A stretch of 64,000 nt of DNA from Limnohabitans sp. 15K (GCF_002778285.1 NZ_NESM01000001.1:1057934-1121933), one strand, 5' to 3'; positions 48,812-58,252 are shown, counted from the first letter of the stretch. Numbers and translations are program-made. The notes: a model not told the origin generated them from the sequence alone.

Positions 48812-49737
48812 GCCGGCACCTCGGTGCGCTCAGCCATGCGCATGATGGCGCTGCGCGAACGGGGGTTGCCGCGCACTTCCGTTTCGCTGGGACGAATGCG
48901 GCCATGGGTCTTCAAGCGCATGGCCACTGGCGCGGCAAAAGGCACGCGGCGGTCCACCACCTCTTTGGAGTGCTTGGCCATGAATTGCTTGACGATGCGG
49001 TCTTCCAGCGAATGGAAGCTGATCACCACCAAACGCCCGCCTGGGGCCAAGACCTGCAGACTGGCTTCTAACGCTTGTTCGAGCTCCGCAAGCTCTGCGT
49101 TGATGAAAATCCGAAAAGCCTGAAATGTCCGCGTTGCAGGGTTCTGGCCCGGCTCGCGAGTTTTGACCGTGTCAGCCACGAGCTGGGCCAAATCGGTGGT
49201 GGTTGAAATTGGGCCCCGCTCTTGTCGGCGAGCCACAAGCGCCTTTGCAATCTGAAAAGCAAACCGTTCTTCGCCATAGTCACGTATCACCTCCGTGATT
49301 TGATCCACCTCTGCAGTGGCCAGCCAATCGGCCACACTTTGTCCGCGCGTGGTGTCCATGCGCATGTCCAGTGGGCCGTCAAAACGAAAAGAAAAACCCC
49401 TCTCGGGGCTGTCAATTTGGGGGGAGCTGATGCCCAGGTCCATCAAGACGCCGTCGACACTGCCAGGAGGCAGTTCACCCAGGTTCGAAAAGCCTTCATG
49501 GCGAATCGAGAAACGGCTGTCTGCGATGCGCCCAGCCTCTGCAATCGCCTCGAGGTCTTTGTCAAAAGCCTGCAAACGGCCTTGCGCGGACAAACGCGAC
49601 AAAATCAAGCGGGAGTGTCCGCCTCGACCGAATGTGGCATCCACATAGCGGCCGTCAGCACCGGCCGAAGCCTGCAGTAATTCGTCAACGGCCTCATTCA
49701 AAAGGACCGTGATGTGGGTCAGTGCAGAGGTGCTCAT
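48808..49737 (-). CDS. rsmH: 16S rRNA m4C1402 methyltransferase RsmH
   Basis: 309 residues from the ATG at 49737 ([20 protein letters not shown]); the frame upstream belongs to mraZ antisense phase. SAM-binding [34 protein letters not shown] and the C-terminal [15 protein letters not shown] are diagnostic. Methylates N4 of C1402 in 16S rRNA. Five bases after mraZ. Confidence 0.97.
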   Translation of the reverse strand: MSTSALTHITVLLNEAVDELLQASAGADGRYVDATFGRGGHSRLILSRLSAQGRLQAFDKDLEAIAEAGRIADSRFSIRHEGFSNLGELPPGSVDGVLMDLGISSPQIDSPERGFSFRFDGPLDMRMDTTRGQSVADWLATAEVDQITEVIRDYGEERFAFQIAKALVARRQERGPISTTTDLAQLVADTVKTREPGQNPATRTFQAFRIFINAELAELEQALEASLQVLAPGGRLVVISFHSLEDRIVKQFMAKHSKEVVDRRVPFAAPVAMRLKTHGRIRPSETEVRGNPRSRSAIMRMAERTEVPA

Positions 49738-49742
49738 GGCGT

Positions 49743-50171
49743 TCAGAACGAGAAGTCCTTGAACACATCGGGCATGTCGCCCTGCATGGCCTGCGCTTCT
49801 TGCGCGTCGTAGGTGGTTTTGTCCCACAACTCAAAGTGGTTGCCCATGCCCAAAAGCATGGTGTCTTTGGAAATGCCTGCGGCTTGGCGCAACTCTGGGG
49901 AGATCAAGACACGGCCGGTACCATCCATCTCGACATCCATGGCGTTGCCCAAAAAGATCCGCTTCCACCATTGGGCCGACATGGGCAAGGCGGCGATGCG
50001 TTCGCGGAACTTTTCCCACTCGGGGCGGGGGAACACCATCAGGCAGCCATGCGGGTGCTTGGTGATGGTCAGCTGGCCTTGGGCTGTCGCGCTCAGGACG
50101 TCACGATGCCGGGTCGGTACAGACAACCGCCCTTTGGCATCCAGACTCAGCGATGAAGCGCCTTGAAACAC
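49743..50171 (-). CDS. mraZ: Transcriptional regulator MraZ
   Basis: 142 residues from the GTG at 50171 (read as [19 protein letters not shown]), chosen because the family starts there and GGAAAAGG lies 8-9 bases upstream; a GTG at 50222 falls inside the operator repeats. Two SpoVT-AbrB-like swapped-hairpin domains, each with a DXXXR motif ([14 protein letters not shown] and [14 protein letters not shown]). MraZ forms rings and represses its own promoter through repeated short boxes. First gene of the dcw cluster. Confidence 0.95.
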   Translation of the reverse strand: MFQGASSLSLDAKGRLSVPTRHRDVLSATAQGQLTITKHPHGCLMVFPRPEWEKFRERIAALPMSAQWWKRIFLGNAMDVEMDGTGRVLISPELRQAAGISKDTMLLGMGNHFELWDKTTYDAQEAQAMQGDMPDVFKDFSF

Positions 50172-50204
50172 AGCGAAGACCTTTTCCAGTTGAAATGCAC
50201 CAGT

Positions 50205-50244
50205 GGAAACACTTTCCCCCACTTAATTGCACTTTTTTGCACTG
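50205..50244 (-). promoter_or_regulatory. MraZ operator: four 10-bp tandem repeats
   Basis: On the minus strand four contiguous decamers start with CAGTG, AAGTG, AAGTG and AAGTG (starts at 50244, 50234, 50224, 50214). The third is AAGTGGGGGA, closest to the TGGGN box known for MraZ. The exact 10-base period places all boxes on one face of the helix, as the MraZ ring requires. The first repeat touches the predicted -10. Confidence 0.8.
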
Positions 50245-50268
50245 TATCAGGAATTCACTCCAACTCAA
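50241..50268 (-). promoter_or_regulatory. Predicted mraZ (dcw) promoter
   Basis: On the minus strand TTGAGT (50268-50263) and an extended -10 TGATACAGT (TACAGT at 50246-50241) are separated by 16 bases. Transcription would start within the MraZ repeats, so binding there would block it. The boxes are moderate matches; the position relative to operator and gene gives most of the support. Confidence 0.6.
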
Positions 50269-50461
50269 CGGGTTTAGATCATTTTTTTCAATGAAATCAA
50301 TGGCTTAGCGCTGGAATTGAAGCCAACCAGGCGGAGAATTTCTTTGTAAATTAGGCACTTACGAGAGGCAGTGAAAGTAAGCTGTGAAGGATCAAAAAAA
50401 ATGAAAAATAACAAATGCATCAAACCCAAAAGCATTTTTTCAAAACCTTGCCGGGTCTCTG

Positions 50462-50499
50462 GCCGTAAAAAAACCCCTCGAGAGGGGTTTTTTTACGGC
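50462..50499. terminator. Bidirectional terminator, 17-bp perfect stem
   Basis: GCCGTAAAAAAACCCCT pairs without mismatch with its reverse complement around a CGAG loop; A7 and T7 runs flank the GC core on each side, so it works in both directions. It ends the DksA-like transcript 21 bases after its stop and insulates the dcw promoter. Confidence 0.92.
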
Positions 50500-50519
50500 T
50501 GTCACAAAGCAGGCGTGGA

Positions 50520-51611
50520 TCAATCACCAAACATTTTTTGCTTCAACTCTCGGCGCTGCTGCGCTTCGAGGGACAGGGTCGCGGTAGGACGTGCCAACAA
50601 GCGGCCCACACCAATGGGTTCGCCCGTCTCATCGCAGTAGCCGTATTCTCCGCCATCGATCAACACAATGGATTGCTCGATCTTCTTGAGCAACTTGCGC
50701 TCACGGTCGCGGGTGCGCAGCTCCAGAGCGTGCTCTTCCTCGATCGTGGCGCGGTCTGCCGGGTCTGGCACCACCACGGTGTCTTCACGCAAATGCTCGG
50801 TGGTCGCACCCGCGCTGTACAAGATCTCCTGCTTCAAGATGGACAGCTTGCGGCGAAAGTAGGCCATCTGCACGCTGTTCATGTACTCATCGTCCGACAT
50901 GGCCAAGATTTCGGCATCGGTCAAGTCTTCTACAGGCTTGTTTTTCCAGTTGTTGGCCAGCTTGGGGTCTTTTTTGATCGGTGCAAAAGGCGCAGAAACG
51001 GCCAACACGGGCGTGGTCGGCATGAAACTGGATTTAGCGGCCGTCGAAGCCACTGCAGGGGGCAAAGAGGGCACCGTGATTTGGGCCAAACGTGCAGAAG
51101 GGCGTGTGGCACGGACCAATTGCTCGGGCGCTGCCGGAGCCGCCACTGAGGCCACCGCCTCGACCACTGGGGCGACCGGGGGAGTCGTCGTCGCCACTTT
51201 TTGAACTGTCATAGATTTCGCTTTAGGTACTGGAATCGCCTGAGGAGACGATTTTGCGGGTGCCACTTTTGCCTTGGGGGCAGCGGTTGGCTTGGAGGCT
51301 GTCACAGGCGCTTTGGGGGCGACAGGTGTGGCAGCTTTGGTTTTGACTGGGGCAGGTGCGGCCTTGGCCTTCACAACCGGTTTGGAGGAAGCCTTGGCCG
51401 AGGTTTTAGCCGGCGCTTTGACAGGCGCTTTTGCAACCGTTTTGGTCACAGCCTTGGCCGGCGCTTTCACAACCGCTTTGGTTGGCGTTTTGGCTTTGGC
51501 CTCACTTTTAACCGGGGCTGCCGGTTTGGCTTGCACCCCTTTTTTGGCGGGTGCCGCTTTGGCCGACGTGGTTTTCACAGGGGCCGCCACTTTTTTCTTC
51601 GGGGTCGTCAC
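50520..51611 (-). CDS. dksA: DksA-like RNA polymerase-binding protein with long basic N-terminal extension
   Basis: 363 residues from a GTG at 51611, supported by AGGAGA at 51618-51623. Residues 1-~210 are Lys/Ala/Pro/Val-rich low complexity, similar to the H1-like protein; residues ~221-363 are a full DksA: coiled coil around YFRRKLSILKQEIL and the tip DPADRA at 283-288. The zinc finger is degenerate: GYCDETGEPIG keeps C326 but positions equivalent to the other three Cys are T329, S347 and A350. Usual DksA is ~150 residues. It should act with ppGpp on RNA polymerase; the tail may bind DNA. An internal ATG at 51212 could give a shorter form. Confidence 0.85.
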   Translation of the reverse strand: MTTPKKKVAAPVKTTSAKAAPAKKGVQAKPAAPVKSEAKAKTPTKAVVKAPAKAVTKTVAKAPVKAPAKTSAKASSKPVVKAKAAPAPVKTKAATPVAPKAPVTASKPTAAPKAKVAPAKSSPQAIPVPKAKSMTVQKVATTTPPVAPVVEAVASVAAPAAPEQLVRATRPSARLAQITVPSLPPAVASTAAKSSFMPTTPVLAVSAPFAPIKKDPKLANNWKNKPVEDLTDAEILAMSDDEYMNSVQMAYFRRKLSILKQEILYSAGATTEHLREDTVVVPDPADRATIEEEHALELRTRDRERKLLKKIEQSIVLIDGGEYGYCDETGEPIGVGRLLARPTATLSLEAQQRRELKQKMFGD

Positions 51612-51728
51612 GTCTTGTCTCCTAGCCGTGTGAAAAATCAGGCCCACACCTTTTGCCACCCTGCAGCATTCGATGGAAAAACCTGTTGATTTGCAGTTCA
51701 ACCCCTTTAAAACTGTATGGGGTTCAAC

Positions 51729-51752
51729 AGCCTCCCCAAAAAGGGGGAGGCT
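51729..51752. repeat. 9-bp hairpin between the CobW gene and dksA
   Basis: AGCCTCCCC and GGGGAGGCT pair perfectly around AAAAAG. It lies 79 bases past the CobW stop and 118 before the dksA GTG on the same strand. There is no T-run after either arm, so terminator function is uncertain; it could be part of the dksA leader. Confidence 0.5.
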
Positions 51753-51830
51753 TCAGGCGGGCGATTGTAACGATAAGAACGGTTCAAAAATGACCCGGCC
51801 AAGATTAAAGGTCGAGTTGACTGTGCCAAG

Positions 51831-52934
51831 TCACACCAAGCACTGTTCCAAGCCTTGCAACAAGATGTCTTTGGGCAAATCGATGCCAATGAACACCATC
51901 TTGCTCGTTTTGACCTCGCCATCGGCCCACATGGGGCCCAAATCGCTGCCCATGAGCTGGTGCACGCCCTGGAAAATCACCTTGCGCTCGGTGCCGCGCA
52001 TGTTTAACACGCCTTTGTAACGCAGCATGCGGGGGCCGTAAATGTTGACGATGGCGCCCAAAAAGTCTTCCAGCTTGGCCGGATCAAACGCTTTGTCCGA
52101 GCGGAAAACAAAGCTTTTCACATCGTCATCGTGGTGATGGTGGTGCCCCTGACCTTGAGCCGCGTCGTGTTGGTGCGAAGGGTGGTCACAATGCTCACCA
52201 TGTTCGTGGTCATGGGCCTGCTCGTGTTGGTGTGACGGGTGGTCGCAATGCTCGCCGTGCACATGATCATGGTCGTCCTCTTTGAGAAAGTCCGGGTCGA
52301 TGTCGAGCTTGGCGTTCAGGTTGAAGCCCTTCAGATCGAACACCTCAGACAGTGCCACTTCACCGAAATGCACCACTTTTTGTGGGGCACGCGGGTTCAT
52401 GTGTTTCAGGCGGTGCAGCAAGGCGTCGAGTTCTTCGGCCGAGACCAAATCGGCCTTGCTGATGAAAATCTGGTCGGCAAAGCCGACTTGGCGACGTGCT
52501 TCCTGGCGGTCGTTCAATTGCTGGGCCGCATGCTTGGCGTCCACCAGGGTCAGGATGGAATCGAGCAAATAAGTCTCGGCGATCTCGTCGTCCATGAAAA
52601 AAGTCTGTGCCACCGGGCCGGGATCGGCCAAGCCCGTGGTCTCGATCACGATGCGGTCAAAGTCCAGCAAGCCCTTGCGGCGCTTGGCGGCCAAGAGCTG
52701 CAAGGTCACGCGCAGGTCTTCGCGGATGGTGCAGCAGATGCAGCCATTGCTCATCTGGATGATCTGCTCATCGGTTTCTGACACCAGGATGTCGTTGTCG
52801 ATGTTTTCCTCACCAAACTCGTTCTCGATCACCGCGATCTTTTGGCCGTGGGCCTCGGTCAGCACGCGTTTGAGCAGGGTGGTTTTGCCCGAGCCCAAAA
52901 AGCCGGTCAGGATGGTGGTGGGGATCAGGGACAT
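51831..52934 (-). CDS. CobW/COG0523 GTPase with His-rich repeat (metal chaperone)
   Basis: 367 residues from the ATG at 52934 (MSLIPTTILTGFLGSGKTTL). P-loop GFLGSGKTTL, Zn/Ni-binding GCICC at 64-68, Walker B-like IVIETTGLADP, and SKADLV. Residues ~222-268 are a His-rich insert containing two identical copies of HGEHCDHPSHQH 19 residues apart and a final HHHHH. Members of this family insert Zn, Co or Fe into client proteins; the repeat likely stores or senses metal. No zinc-regulated neighbour or Zur box is evident, so the metal is unknown. Confidence 0.92.
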   Translation of the reverse strand: MSLIPTTILTGFLGSGKTTLLKRVLTEAHGQKIAVIENEFGEENIDNDILVSETDEQIIQMSNGCICCTIREDLRVTLQLLAAKRRKGLLDFDRIVIETTGLADPGPVAQTFFMDDEIAETYLLDSILTLVDAKHAAQQLNDRQEARRQVGFADQIFISKADLVSAEELDALLHRLKHMNPRAPQKVVHFGEVALSEVFDLKGFNLNAKLDIDPDFLKEDDHDHVHGEHCDHPSHQHEQAHDHEHGEHCDHPSHQHDAAQGQGHHHHHDDDVKSFVFRSDKAFDPAKLEDFLGAIVNIYGPRMLRYKGVLNMRGTERKVIFQGVHQLMGSDLGPMWADGEVKTSKMVFIGIDLPKDILLQGLEQCLV

Positions 52935-53053
52935 GGCACGGTTCCGTTGCAGGTCAAAAAAGCACGAGTTGGGGAGTGTAGCGACGAATTCAAGCGCCAA
53001 GCGTGCGCGGCGGTCATGGCCTTACAACGCTGCCCAGTGGGACAAAGCGGGCT

Positions 53054-54043
53054 TCATTTGCGCTTGGCGCGGGGGTGGGCTGCGTCGTAGGTTTTGGCCA
53101 GGTGCTGAAAATCCAGCCGCGTGTAAACCTGGGTGGTGCTGATGTTGGCGTGGCCCAGCAACTCTTGCACCGCCCGCAGATCGCCGCTGGACTGCAGCAC
53201 ATGGCTGGCAAACGAGTGACGCAGCATGTGCGGGTGCACCGGGGTGGCCAGACCCGCCAGCAGGCTGCGGCGCTTGAGGCGCTGCGCCACACCGCGAGGC
53301 GTCAGGCGCGTGCCGTGCCGCCCGGGAAACAGTGCCAGCGCCAAAGGAGATGCCCCTTTGACGGGCTGCATCAACATGCCCGTCAATTGCGGGCGCACGG
53401 CCAGCCAGTGGTTCAGCGCCTCGATGGCCGCCCGCCCCAAAGGCACGGTGCGGCGCTTGCTGCCTTTGCCCTGCACCTGCACCTCGGCGTTTTGCAGGTC
53501 GATCCAGCCGCGCCCTGCCCGACTGGCGTCGGTGCTGGCCACCACGTCCAGCCCGGTCAACTCGGCAATGCGCAGGCCGCAGCCGTAAAGGAGTTCGACC
53601 ATGGCCGTGTCTCGGGCTTCGAGCCAGGGGTCGTCGTTGTCCTCTTCGTGCTCGGCCAACTGCACCGCTTCGTCCACGCCCAGCGCCTTGGGCAAGGGCT
53701 TGGCCACACGCGGGGCCCGCACGTCGGCCACCGGGTTGAGCGGGATCAGGCCCTCGCGCCCCAGCCAGGCGTAAAACCCGCGCCAGCCCGACAAGATGAG
53801 TGCAATGCCGCGCCCACTGCGCCCGGCGCTGTGCATCTGGGCCACCCAGCGGCGCACATGGCCGCTTTGCACCTGCAACAAGGGCACTTGAGTTGCCGCC
53901 GCCATCTCGGCCAGGCGCGTCAAATCCAGTTGGTACAGGGTGCAGGTGCGTTCGGCCAAGCGCTTTTCAAAGCGCACATGGTCCAGATACCGGGACACCA
54001 GCGGGTCGGTGGCCGCCGCGTCCGCCATGGCCGCGTCCGACAC
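53054..54043 (-). CDS. xerC: Tyrosine recombinase XerC
   Basis: 329 residues. Catalytic residues: R158 in GLRIAELTGL, Lys in GKGSKRRTV, H272 and R275 in HMLRHSFASH, H298 in LLGHANISTTQ and Y307 in VYTRL. N-terminal SAM-like domain binds dif. It is the last gene of dapF-DUF484-xerC, a standard arrangement, which rules out an integrase of a mobile element. A GTG at 54043 begins 3 bases after the DUF484 stop; the ATG at 54028 is an alternative. Resolves chromosome dimers with XerD, not encoded here. Confidence 0.96.
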   Translation of the reverse strand: MSDAAMADAAATDPLVSRYLDHVRFEKRLAERTCTLYQLDLTRLAEMAAATQVPLLQVQSGHVRRWVAQMHSAGRSGRGIALILSGWRGFYAWLGREGLIPLNPVADVRAPRVAKPLPKALGVDEAVQLAEHEEDNDDPWLEARDTAMVELLYGCGLRIAELTGLDVVASTDASRAGRGWIDLQNAEVQVQGKGSKRRTVPLGRAAIEALNHWLAVRPQLTGMLMQPVKGASPLALALFPGRHGTRLTPRGVAQRLKRRSLLAGLATPVHPHMLRHSFASHVLQSSGDLRAVQELLGHANISTTQVYTRLDFQHLAKTYDAAHPRAKRK

Positions 54044-54046
54044 CGT

Positions 54047-54736
54047 TCAAGCCTGCGGCTTTTGCAACACCGACAAAGCTGCACCCGCCAACTCGGCCAG
54101 ACGCTCCAGCAGGTCGGTGCCCATTTGGCTGTTGAAGCGCTGGGCGTCAGGCGAGGCCAGCACCAACAGGCCAAAAGCAGCTTGACCCGGTGCCGGGCGC
54201 AAAGCGAGCAGCGCCAAAGAAGCCGCCTGCGTGGGTTCAGCCAACCACTGCACGGCTTCATAACCCGAGTTCGGCCCCACATAAGGCGTGTCCAATGAAG
54301 TGGCCAACACTTGCACCGCTTCGGTCACACCCTGCGCATACGCCGCCTGAGCGTGCTCGCCCTGCAGCGACCACAAACGCAAAGCCACTTGCGGCACCTG
54401 AAACAGATCACGGATGTTGTCCACCGCCAAATCGGCCAATTGGTCGTGGGGTGTGACGAGCAACTCGCACGACCAGCGGTGCAGCTTGTCGGTCAGCACC
54501 ATGTTTTCGTTGCCGTGCCGCATCATGTCCATGATGCGGTGCTCCAGGCCCTTGATTTTGTCGCGCAGCATTTGCGCTTGACGCTCCTGCAAGCCCACGG
54601 TGCGGTGACTTTGGGGGTGGGTCAGTTGCACGGTGGCCAACAGCGAGGCGTGGCGCTCAAAAAAGTCCGGTGTGTTCACCAAATAATCGGCGATGTCGTC
54701 TTCGGTGATCGGGCTCATGGGTTCAGGCTTCGTCAT
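54047..54736 (-). CDS. DUF484 family protein
   Basis: 229 residues with the N-terminal ITEDDIADYLVNTPDFFERHASLL and coiled-coil LQERQAQMLRDKIKGLEHRI that define DUF484, then a GAF-like fold. Function unknown; conserved between dapF and xerC. 24 bases after dapF. Confidence 0.92.
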   Translation of the reverse strand: MTKPEPMSPITEDDIADYLVNTPDFFERHASLLATVQLTHPQSHRTVGLQERQAQMLRDKIKGLEHRIMDMMRHGNENMVLTDKLHRWSCELLVTPHDQLADLAVDNIRDLFQVPQVALRLWSLQGEHAQAAYAQGVTEAVQVLATSLDTPYVGPNSGYEAVQWLAEPTQAASLALLALRPAPGQAAFGLLVLASPDAQRFNSQMGTDLLERLAELAGAALSVLQKPQA

Positions 54737-54760
54737 GGGAGGCTCCAGAAATTCAAAAGG

Positions 54761-55642
54761 TCAAAGTGAGTCAGGCACATCGATGCTGCCCTCAAACACA
54801 GAAGTGGCGGGCCCCGTCATCATCACGGGGCTATCGGGCTGTCCTGCCCACTCAATGGTGAGGGTGCCGCCGTGGGTTTGGACATCCACAAGGGGGTCCA
54901 GCCAGCCTTGGCGGATGCCGGCGACCACGGCTGCACACGCACCCGTGCCGCAAGCCAGGGTTTCGCCCGTGCCCCGCTCGAAAACCCGCAATTTGATTTG
55001 GCTGCGCGAGACAATCTGCATAAAGCCCGCGTTCACGCGCTTGGGGAAAGCCGGGTGGTTTTCAATCCTTGGACCTTGGGCCAACACCGGGAAAGTGTCC
55101 ACGTTGTCCACCCGCTGCACGGCATGCGGGTTGCCCATGGAGACCACGCCCACGCGTGCGATGGAAGGGGCCATGCCCAACTCGCCCAGCGCCAAATCGA
55201 ACACGGGCCAGCCGTTGACCTGGTCACTGATGAGGCCAATGGGGTTGAAGGGCACACGCTCCCAATCAAAAATGGGCGCGCCCATGTTCACCGTCACGCG
55301 GCCATCGGGGTTCATGGTGAGATCGATCTCGCCTTGCTGCACCTTCACGCGCACCGTGGTTTTGTCGGTCAGGCCCTTGTCGCGCACGTAGCGCACAAAA
55401 CAACGGGCCCCGTTGCCGCAGTGCTCCACCTCGCCGCCGTCGGCGTTGTGGATCACGTATTCAAAATCCAGCCCCATCGCGGGCGAGGGGCGCACCGTCA
55501 AAATCTGATCGGCGCCCACGCCAAAGTGGCGGTCGGCCAGAAAACGGTACTGGGCCGCGTTCAGGCCCAAACGGCCCTGCGTCTCGTCGAGCACGACAAA
55601 ATCGTTGCCTGCCCCTTGCATCTTGGTAAAGCGAATGTGCAT
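54761..55642 (-). CDS. dapF: Diaminopimelate epimerase DapF
   Basis: 293 residues from the ATG at 55642 ([20 protein letters not shown]); the open frame runs 25 codons farther without support. The two catalytic cysteines are in [12 protein letters not shown] and [12 protein letters not shown]. Converts LL- to meso-diaminopimelate for MurE and lysine synthesis. Divergent from the Nudix/MBL gene with a 73-base gap. Confidence 0.97.
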   Translation of the reverse strand: MHIRFTKMQGAGNDFVVLDETQGRLGLNAAQYRFLADRHFGVGADQILTVRPSPAMGLDFEYVIHNADGGEVEHCGNGARCFVRYVRDKGLTDKTTVRVKVQQGEIDLTMNPDGRVTVNMGAPIFDWERVPFNPIGLISDQVNGWPVFDLALGELGMAPSIARVGVVSMGNPHAVQRVDNVDTFPVLAQGPRIENHPAFPKRVNAGFMQIVSRSQIKLRVFERGTGETLACGTGACAAVVAGIRQGWLDPLVDVQTHGGTLTIEWAGQPDSPVMMTGPATSVFEGSIDVPDSL

Positions 55643-55715
55643 GGCCTGGATTATCGCCTCGAGCCCACACCCACCAGGGCAAGCAGTCAGCCGAAAAGTC
55701 AACAGATAATGGGCC

Positions 55716-57362
55716 ATGGCACGCCAATCTCAACTCCTTCACCTCCAACGCGAACCCGCCCCGCTGCGCCCAGCCGCCACCGTGCTGCTGCTGCGCGATG
55801 GACCCGACGGGATCGAAGTCTTGATGACACGTCGCTCGATGACGGCCAGCTTTGCACCTGGGGCTTATGTGTTCCCGGGCGGGGGCATTGATGCCGCCGA
55901 CACCCAAGCCCACACCATGGCCAAGCGTCGCACCACACAAAGCGATCTGCACCTGACCCAAGCCATCGCAGCCATCCGTGAGAGCTTTGAGGAGCTGGGC
56001 ATTTTGTTGGCCCGCCATGCCGATGGGCGCTGGGCCGATCAGAGCGACATCGCGGCCATCGACCGAAAAGCACCGTTTGCAAGCCAATGCCAAGCCCGAG
56101 GCCTGACACTCGCCGCCGACCAGGTTTTTGTATTGGCCCACTGGATCACTGACCGCGACTTGCCGCGCCGCTTTGACGTGCCCTTTCTGGTCGCCCGCAT
56201 GCCCGAAGGCCAGACCCCGGTGGCCGACGAAACCGAGCAATTTGAACCCCTCTGGGTGCGCCCAGCCGATGCGCTGACCCGCCACGCAGAGGGCCAGTTT
56301 TTCATGGTCTTCCCCACCGTTCGCACACTGGAGCGCCTCAAAGCATTTGCCAAAGTCGACGACGTGCTGCAAGCCTGCGCGGTGAACGATGAACCGCTGT
56401 GGACCAGCTGCCCCCGTGCGGGCTGGCTGGCGGGCAACGAAGCGCGCTACATGGAGCACGAAGCCCCATTTGGCGAGCTGGCCTTGGTCACACCCGACGG
56501 GCAAATTCACCACCACCTGGACTGGCAAACCGACCAGCCGGTGCCCCTGCTCCAAAACGTGCAGCGCCTCACCGCCCCCAACCCCGGCGTGATGACCGGC
56601 CCCGGCACCAACAGCTATTTGGTGGGCGACCCGAACACCGGCTACATCGCCATCGACCCCGGCCCGGCCGACAACGACCACCTGCAGCGCCTGTGGCGTG
56701 CGGCGGGTGGGCAAATCAAGGCGATTGTGTGCACCCACTCGCACCCAGACCATTCACCTGGCGCGGCCCCGCTGCAGGCGCTGTGTACCCACAAGCCGCC
56801 CATACTGGGCCTCTCCTCACGCCCCACCGCCCGTGTGAACAGCCGCTTCACCCCCGAGCGCGAACTGGCCGATGGCGAAAAACTGGTGCTGCAAGGCATT
56901 GGCGTGGATGGCGAAATCACCCACACCCTGCGTGTGGTGCACACGCCTGGACACGCGGCCAATCACCTGTGTCTGGTGCTCGAAGAAGACGGCCTGCTGT
57001 TCTCGGGCGACCATGTGCTCAACGGCAGCACCACCGTGATCGACCCGCCCGATGGCCACATGGGTGACTATTTGGAATCGCTGGACAAATTAGCTGCAGC
57101 CTGCGAGGCCGGTGGCATCGAATTCATCTTGCCCGCGCACGGTCATGTGCTGGGCTTTGCCCACCAGGCCATCACGCACCTGAAAGCGCACCGCCTCAAA
57201 CGCGAGGCCAAAATCGCCGCCGCCATGCAGGCACTTCCCCAAGGCAGCCTGCAAGAGTGGGTGGAAAAAGCCTACGACGACGTGCCTTCACGCCTCTGGC
57301 CCGTGGCGGCCCGCTCTTTGCAAGCGCATGTGGACCACATCCGCGAGCAAGCCCTGTCTTGA
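55716..57362 (+). CDS. Nudix hydrolase / metallo-beta-lactamase fold fusion
   Basis: 548 residues with two catalytic folds. Residues ~16-260 are Nudix: YVFPGGGID followed after an insertion by [15 protein letters not shown], i.e. the R-E-x2-E-E-x-G half of the Nudix box. Residues ~285-545 are a metallo-beta-lactamase of the LACTB2/glyoxalase-II-like kind: T-H341-S-H343-P-D345-H346, H413 in [10 protein letters not shown]432 in FSGDHVL, and a late PAHGH. Likely CoA- or nucleotide-ester-linked substrates, but none can be proved. Starts at ATG 55716, divergent from dapF. Confidence 0.88.
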   Translation: MARQSQLLHLQREPAPLRPAATVLLLRDGPDGIEVLMTRRSMTASFAPGAYVFPGGGIDAADTQAHTMAKRRTTQSDLHLTQAIAAIRESFEELGILLARHADGRWADQSDIAAIDRKAPFASQCQARGLTLAADQVFVLAHWITDRDLPRRFDVPFLVARMPEGQTPVADETEQFEPLWVRPADALTRHAEGQFFMVFPTVRTLERLKAFAKVDDVLQACAVNDEPLWTSCPRAGWLAGNEARYMEHEAPFGELALVTPDGQIHHHLDWQTDQPVPLLQNVQRLTAPNPGVMTGPGTNSYLVGDPNTGYIAIDPGPADNDHLQRLWRAAGGQIKAIVCTHSHPDHSPGAAPLQALCTHKPPILGLSSRPTARVNSRFTPERELADGEKLVLQGIGVDGEITHTLRVVHTPGHAANHLCLVLEEDGLLFSGDHVLNGSTTVIDPPDGHMGDYLESLDKLAAACEAGGIEFILPAHGHVLGFAHQAITHLKAHRLKREAKIAAAMQALPQGSLQEWVEKAYDDVPSRLWPVAARSLQAHVDHIREQALS

Positions 57363-57390
57363 TTCGCCTTGAGATTTTTTGAAAGCATTG

Positions 57391-58086
57391 ATGATTTCTT
57401 CTGAAGAAGGCATTCGCCTGGCCAAACGCGTAGCCGCTGAGCAAAACTGCTCGCGCCGCGAAGCCGAAGCCCTGATCGTGGCCGGGGGCGTGCAAGTTGC
57501 AGGCAAAGTGGTCACCGACCCAGCCCGGCGCGTGCGGGACGAACAAGCCGTTCAAGTCAACCGTTTGGTCTCCATGGCCGCCTTGGCCCCCATGACTTTG
57601 GTGCTGTTTAAGGCGGCCCACCGGGTGGCCAATTTGGCTTGGCTCCAAGATACCGTGGGTCTCAAAGCCCCCCAACCCGGCATTTGGGGTCCTGAACGCC
57701 TGGCCAAAATGCAAATGCCCCTGCCTCTGGCCAAACCCGCCAGTGGGCTGTGCATTTTCACGGACGATGTGGCGGTGCTGCGCCATTTGGAGGACCGCCG
57801 CAGTCCGATGGAGCAAGAGTGGATGGCGACCGTGGGTGGCGAAGTGCCCGAAGGTCTGATCAAGTCCCTGAACGGCCCGGGCATTCGCACCAGCATCAAC
57901 CGGCAGACCGACACCCTCACGGTGCTGCGCATCGCTGGCAAAGACATTGACGGTCTGGATTTGGGCCGCTGGCTGGACGAACAATGCCCGCTGCAAGACC
58001 TGCGCCGCCAGCGCGTGGGGCGCTTGAGCGTGGCACCTCTTGAGCCCGGTCAGTGGCGGCAACTCGAAGGTTACGAACGGTTCTAG
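57391..58086 (+). CDS. S4-domain pseudouridine-synthase-like protein lacking catalytic Asp
   Basis: 231 residues from the ATG at 57391 (a TTG at 57379 is in frame). Residues ~5-58 are an S4 RNA-binding domain (IRLAKRVAAEQNCSRREAEALI). The rest aligns with RsuA/RluB/E/F pseudouridine synthases: LPLAKPASGLCIFTDDVAVL replaces the RLDKDTEGLLLLTNDG loop, so the catalytic Asp is A114 and the second Asp a Pro. It should still bind RNA but not isomerise uridine by the known mechanism. 28 bases after the Nudix/MBL gene. Confidence 0.82.
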   Translation: MISSEEGIRLAKRVAAEQNCSRREAEALIVAGGVQVAGKVVTDPARRVRDEQAVQVNRLVSMAALAPMTLVLFKAAHRVANLAWLQDTVGLKAPQPGIWGPERLAKMQMPLPLAKPASGLCIFTDDVAVLRHLEDRRSPMEQEWMATVGGEVPEGLIKSLNGPGIRTSINRQTDTLTVLRIAGKDIDGLDLGRWLDEQCPLQDLRRQRVGRLSVAPLEPGQWRQLEGYERF

Positions 58087-58252
58087 TTGATTTCCGACAA
58101 AAACACACAGGATTTACCCTTGAAATGGAACGGGCAATCCCCATTTGTGTCAAGAGTCTGAGAAAATTACCGAATAGTCACATTTGCGACCTCGCAGAAC
58201 GTGACTTGGGCAATGTTCATGAGGGCTTGTCCAACGAATCAAGGAGCACACC

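Noticed and set aside
50371..50640. 89-codon plus-strand frame across the terminator before dksA
   Set aside because: It runs through a strong terminator stem and the 3' end of dksA; no homology or upstream signal.
53054..54043. Tyrosine recombinase as sign of an integrated element
   Set aside because: Gene order dapF-DUF484-xerC and full XerC length show it is the housekeeping dimer resolvase; no att repeats or cargo.
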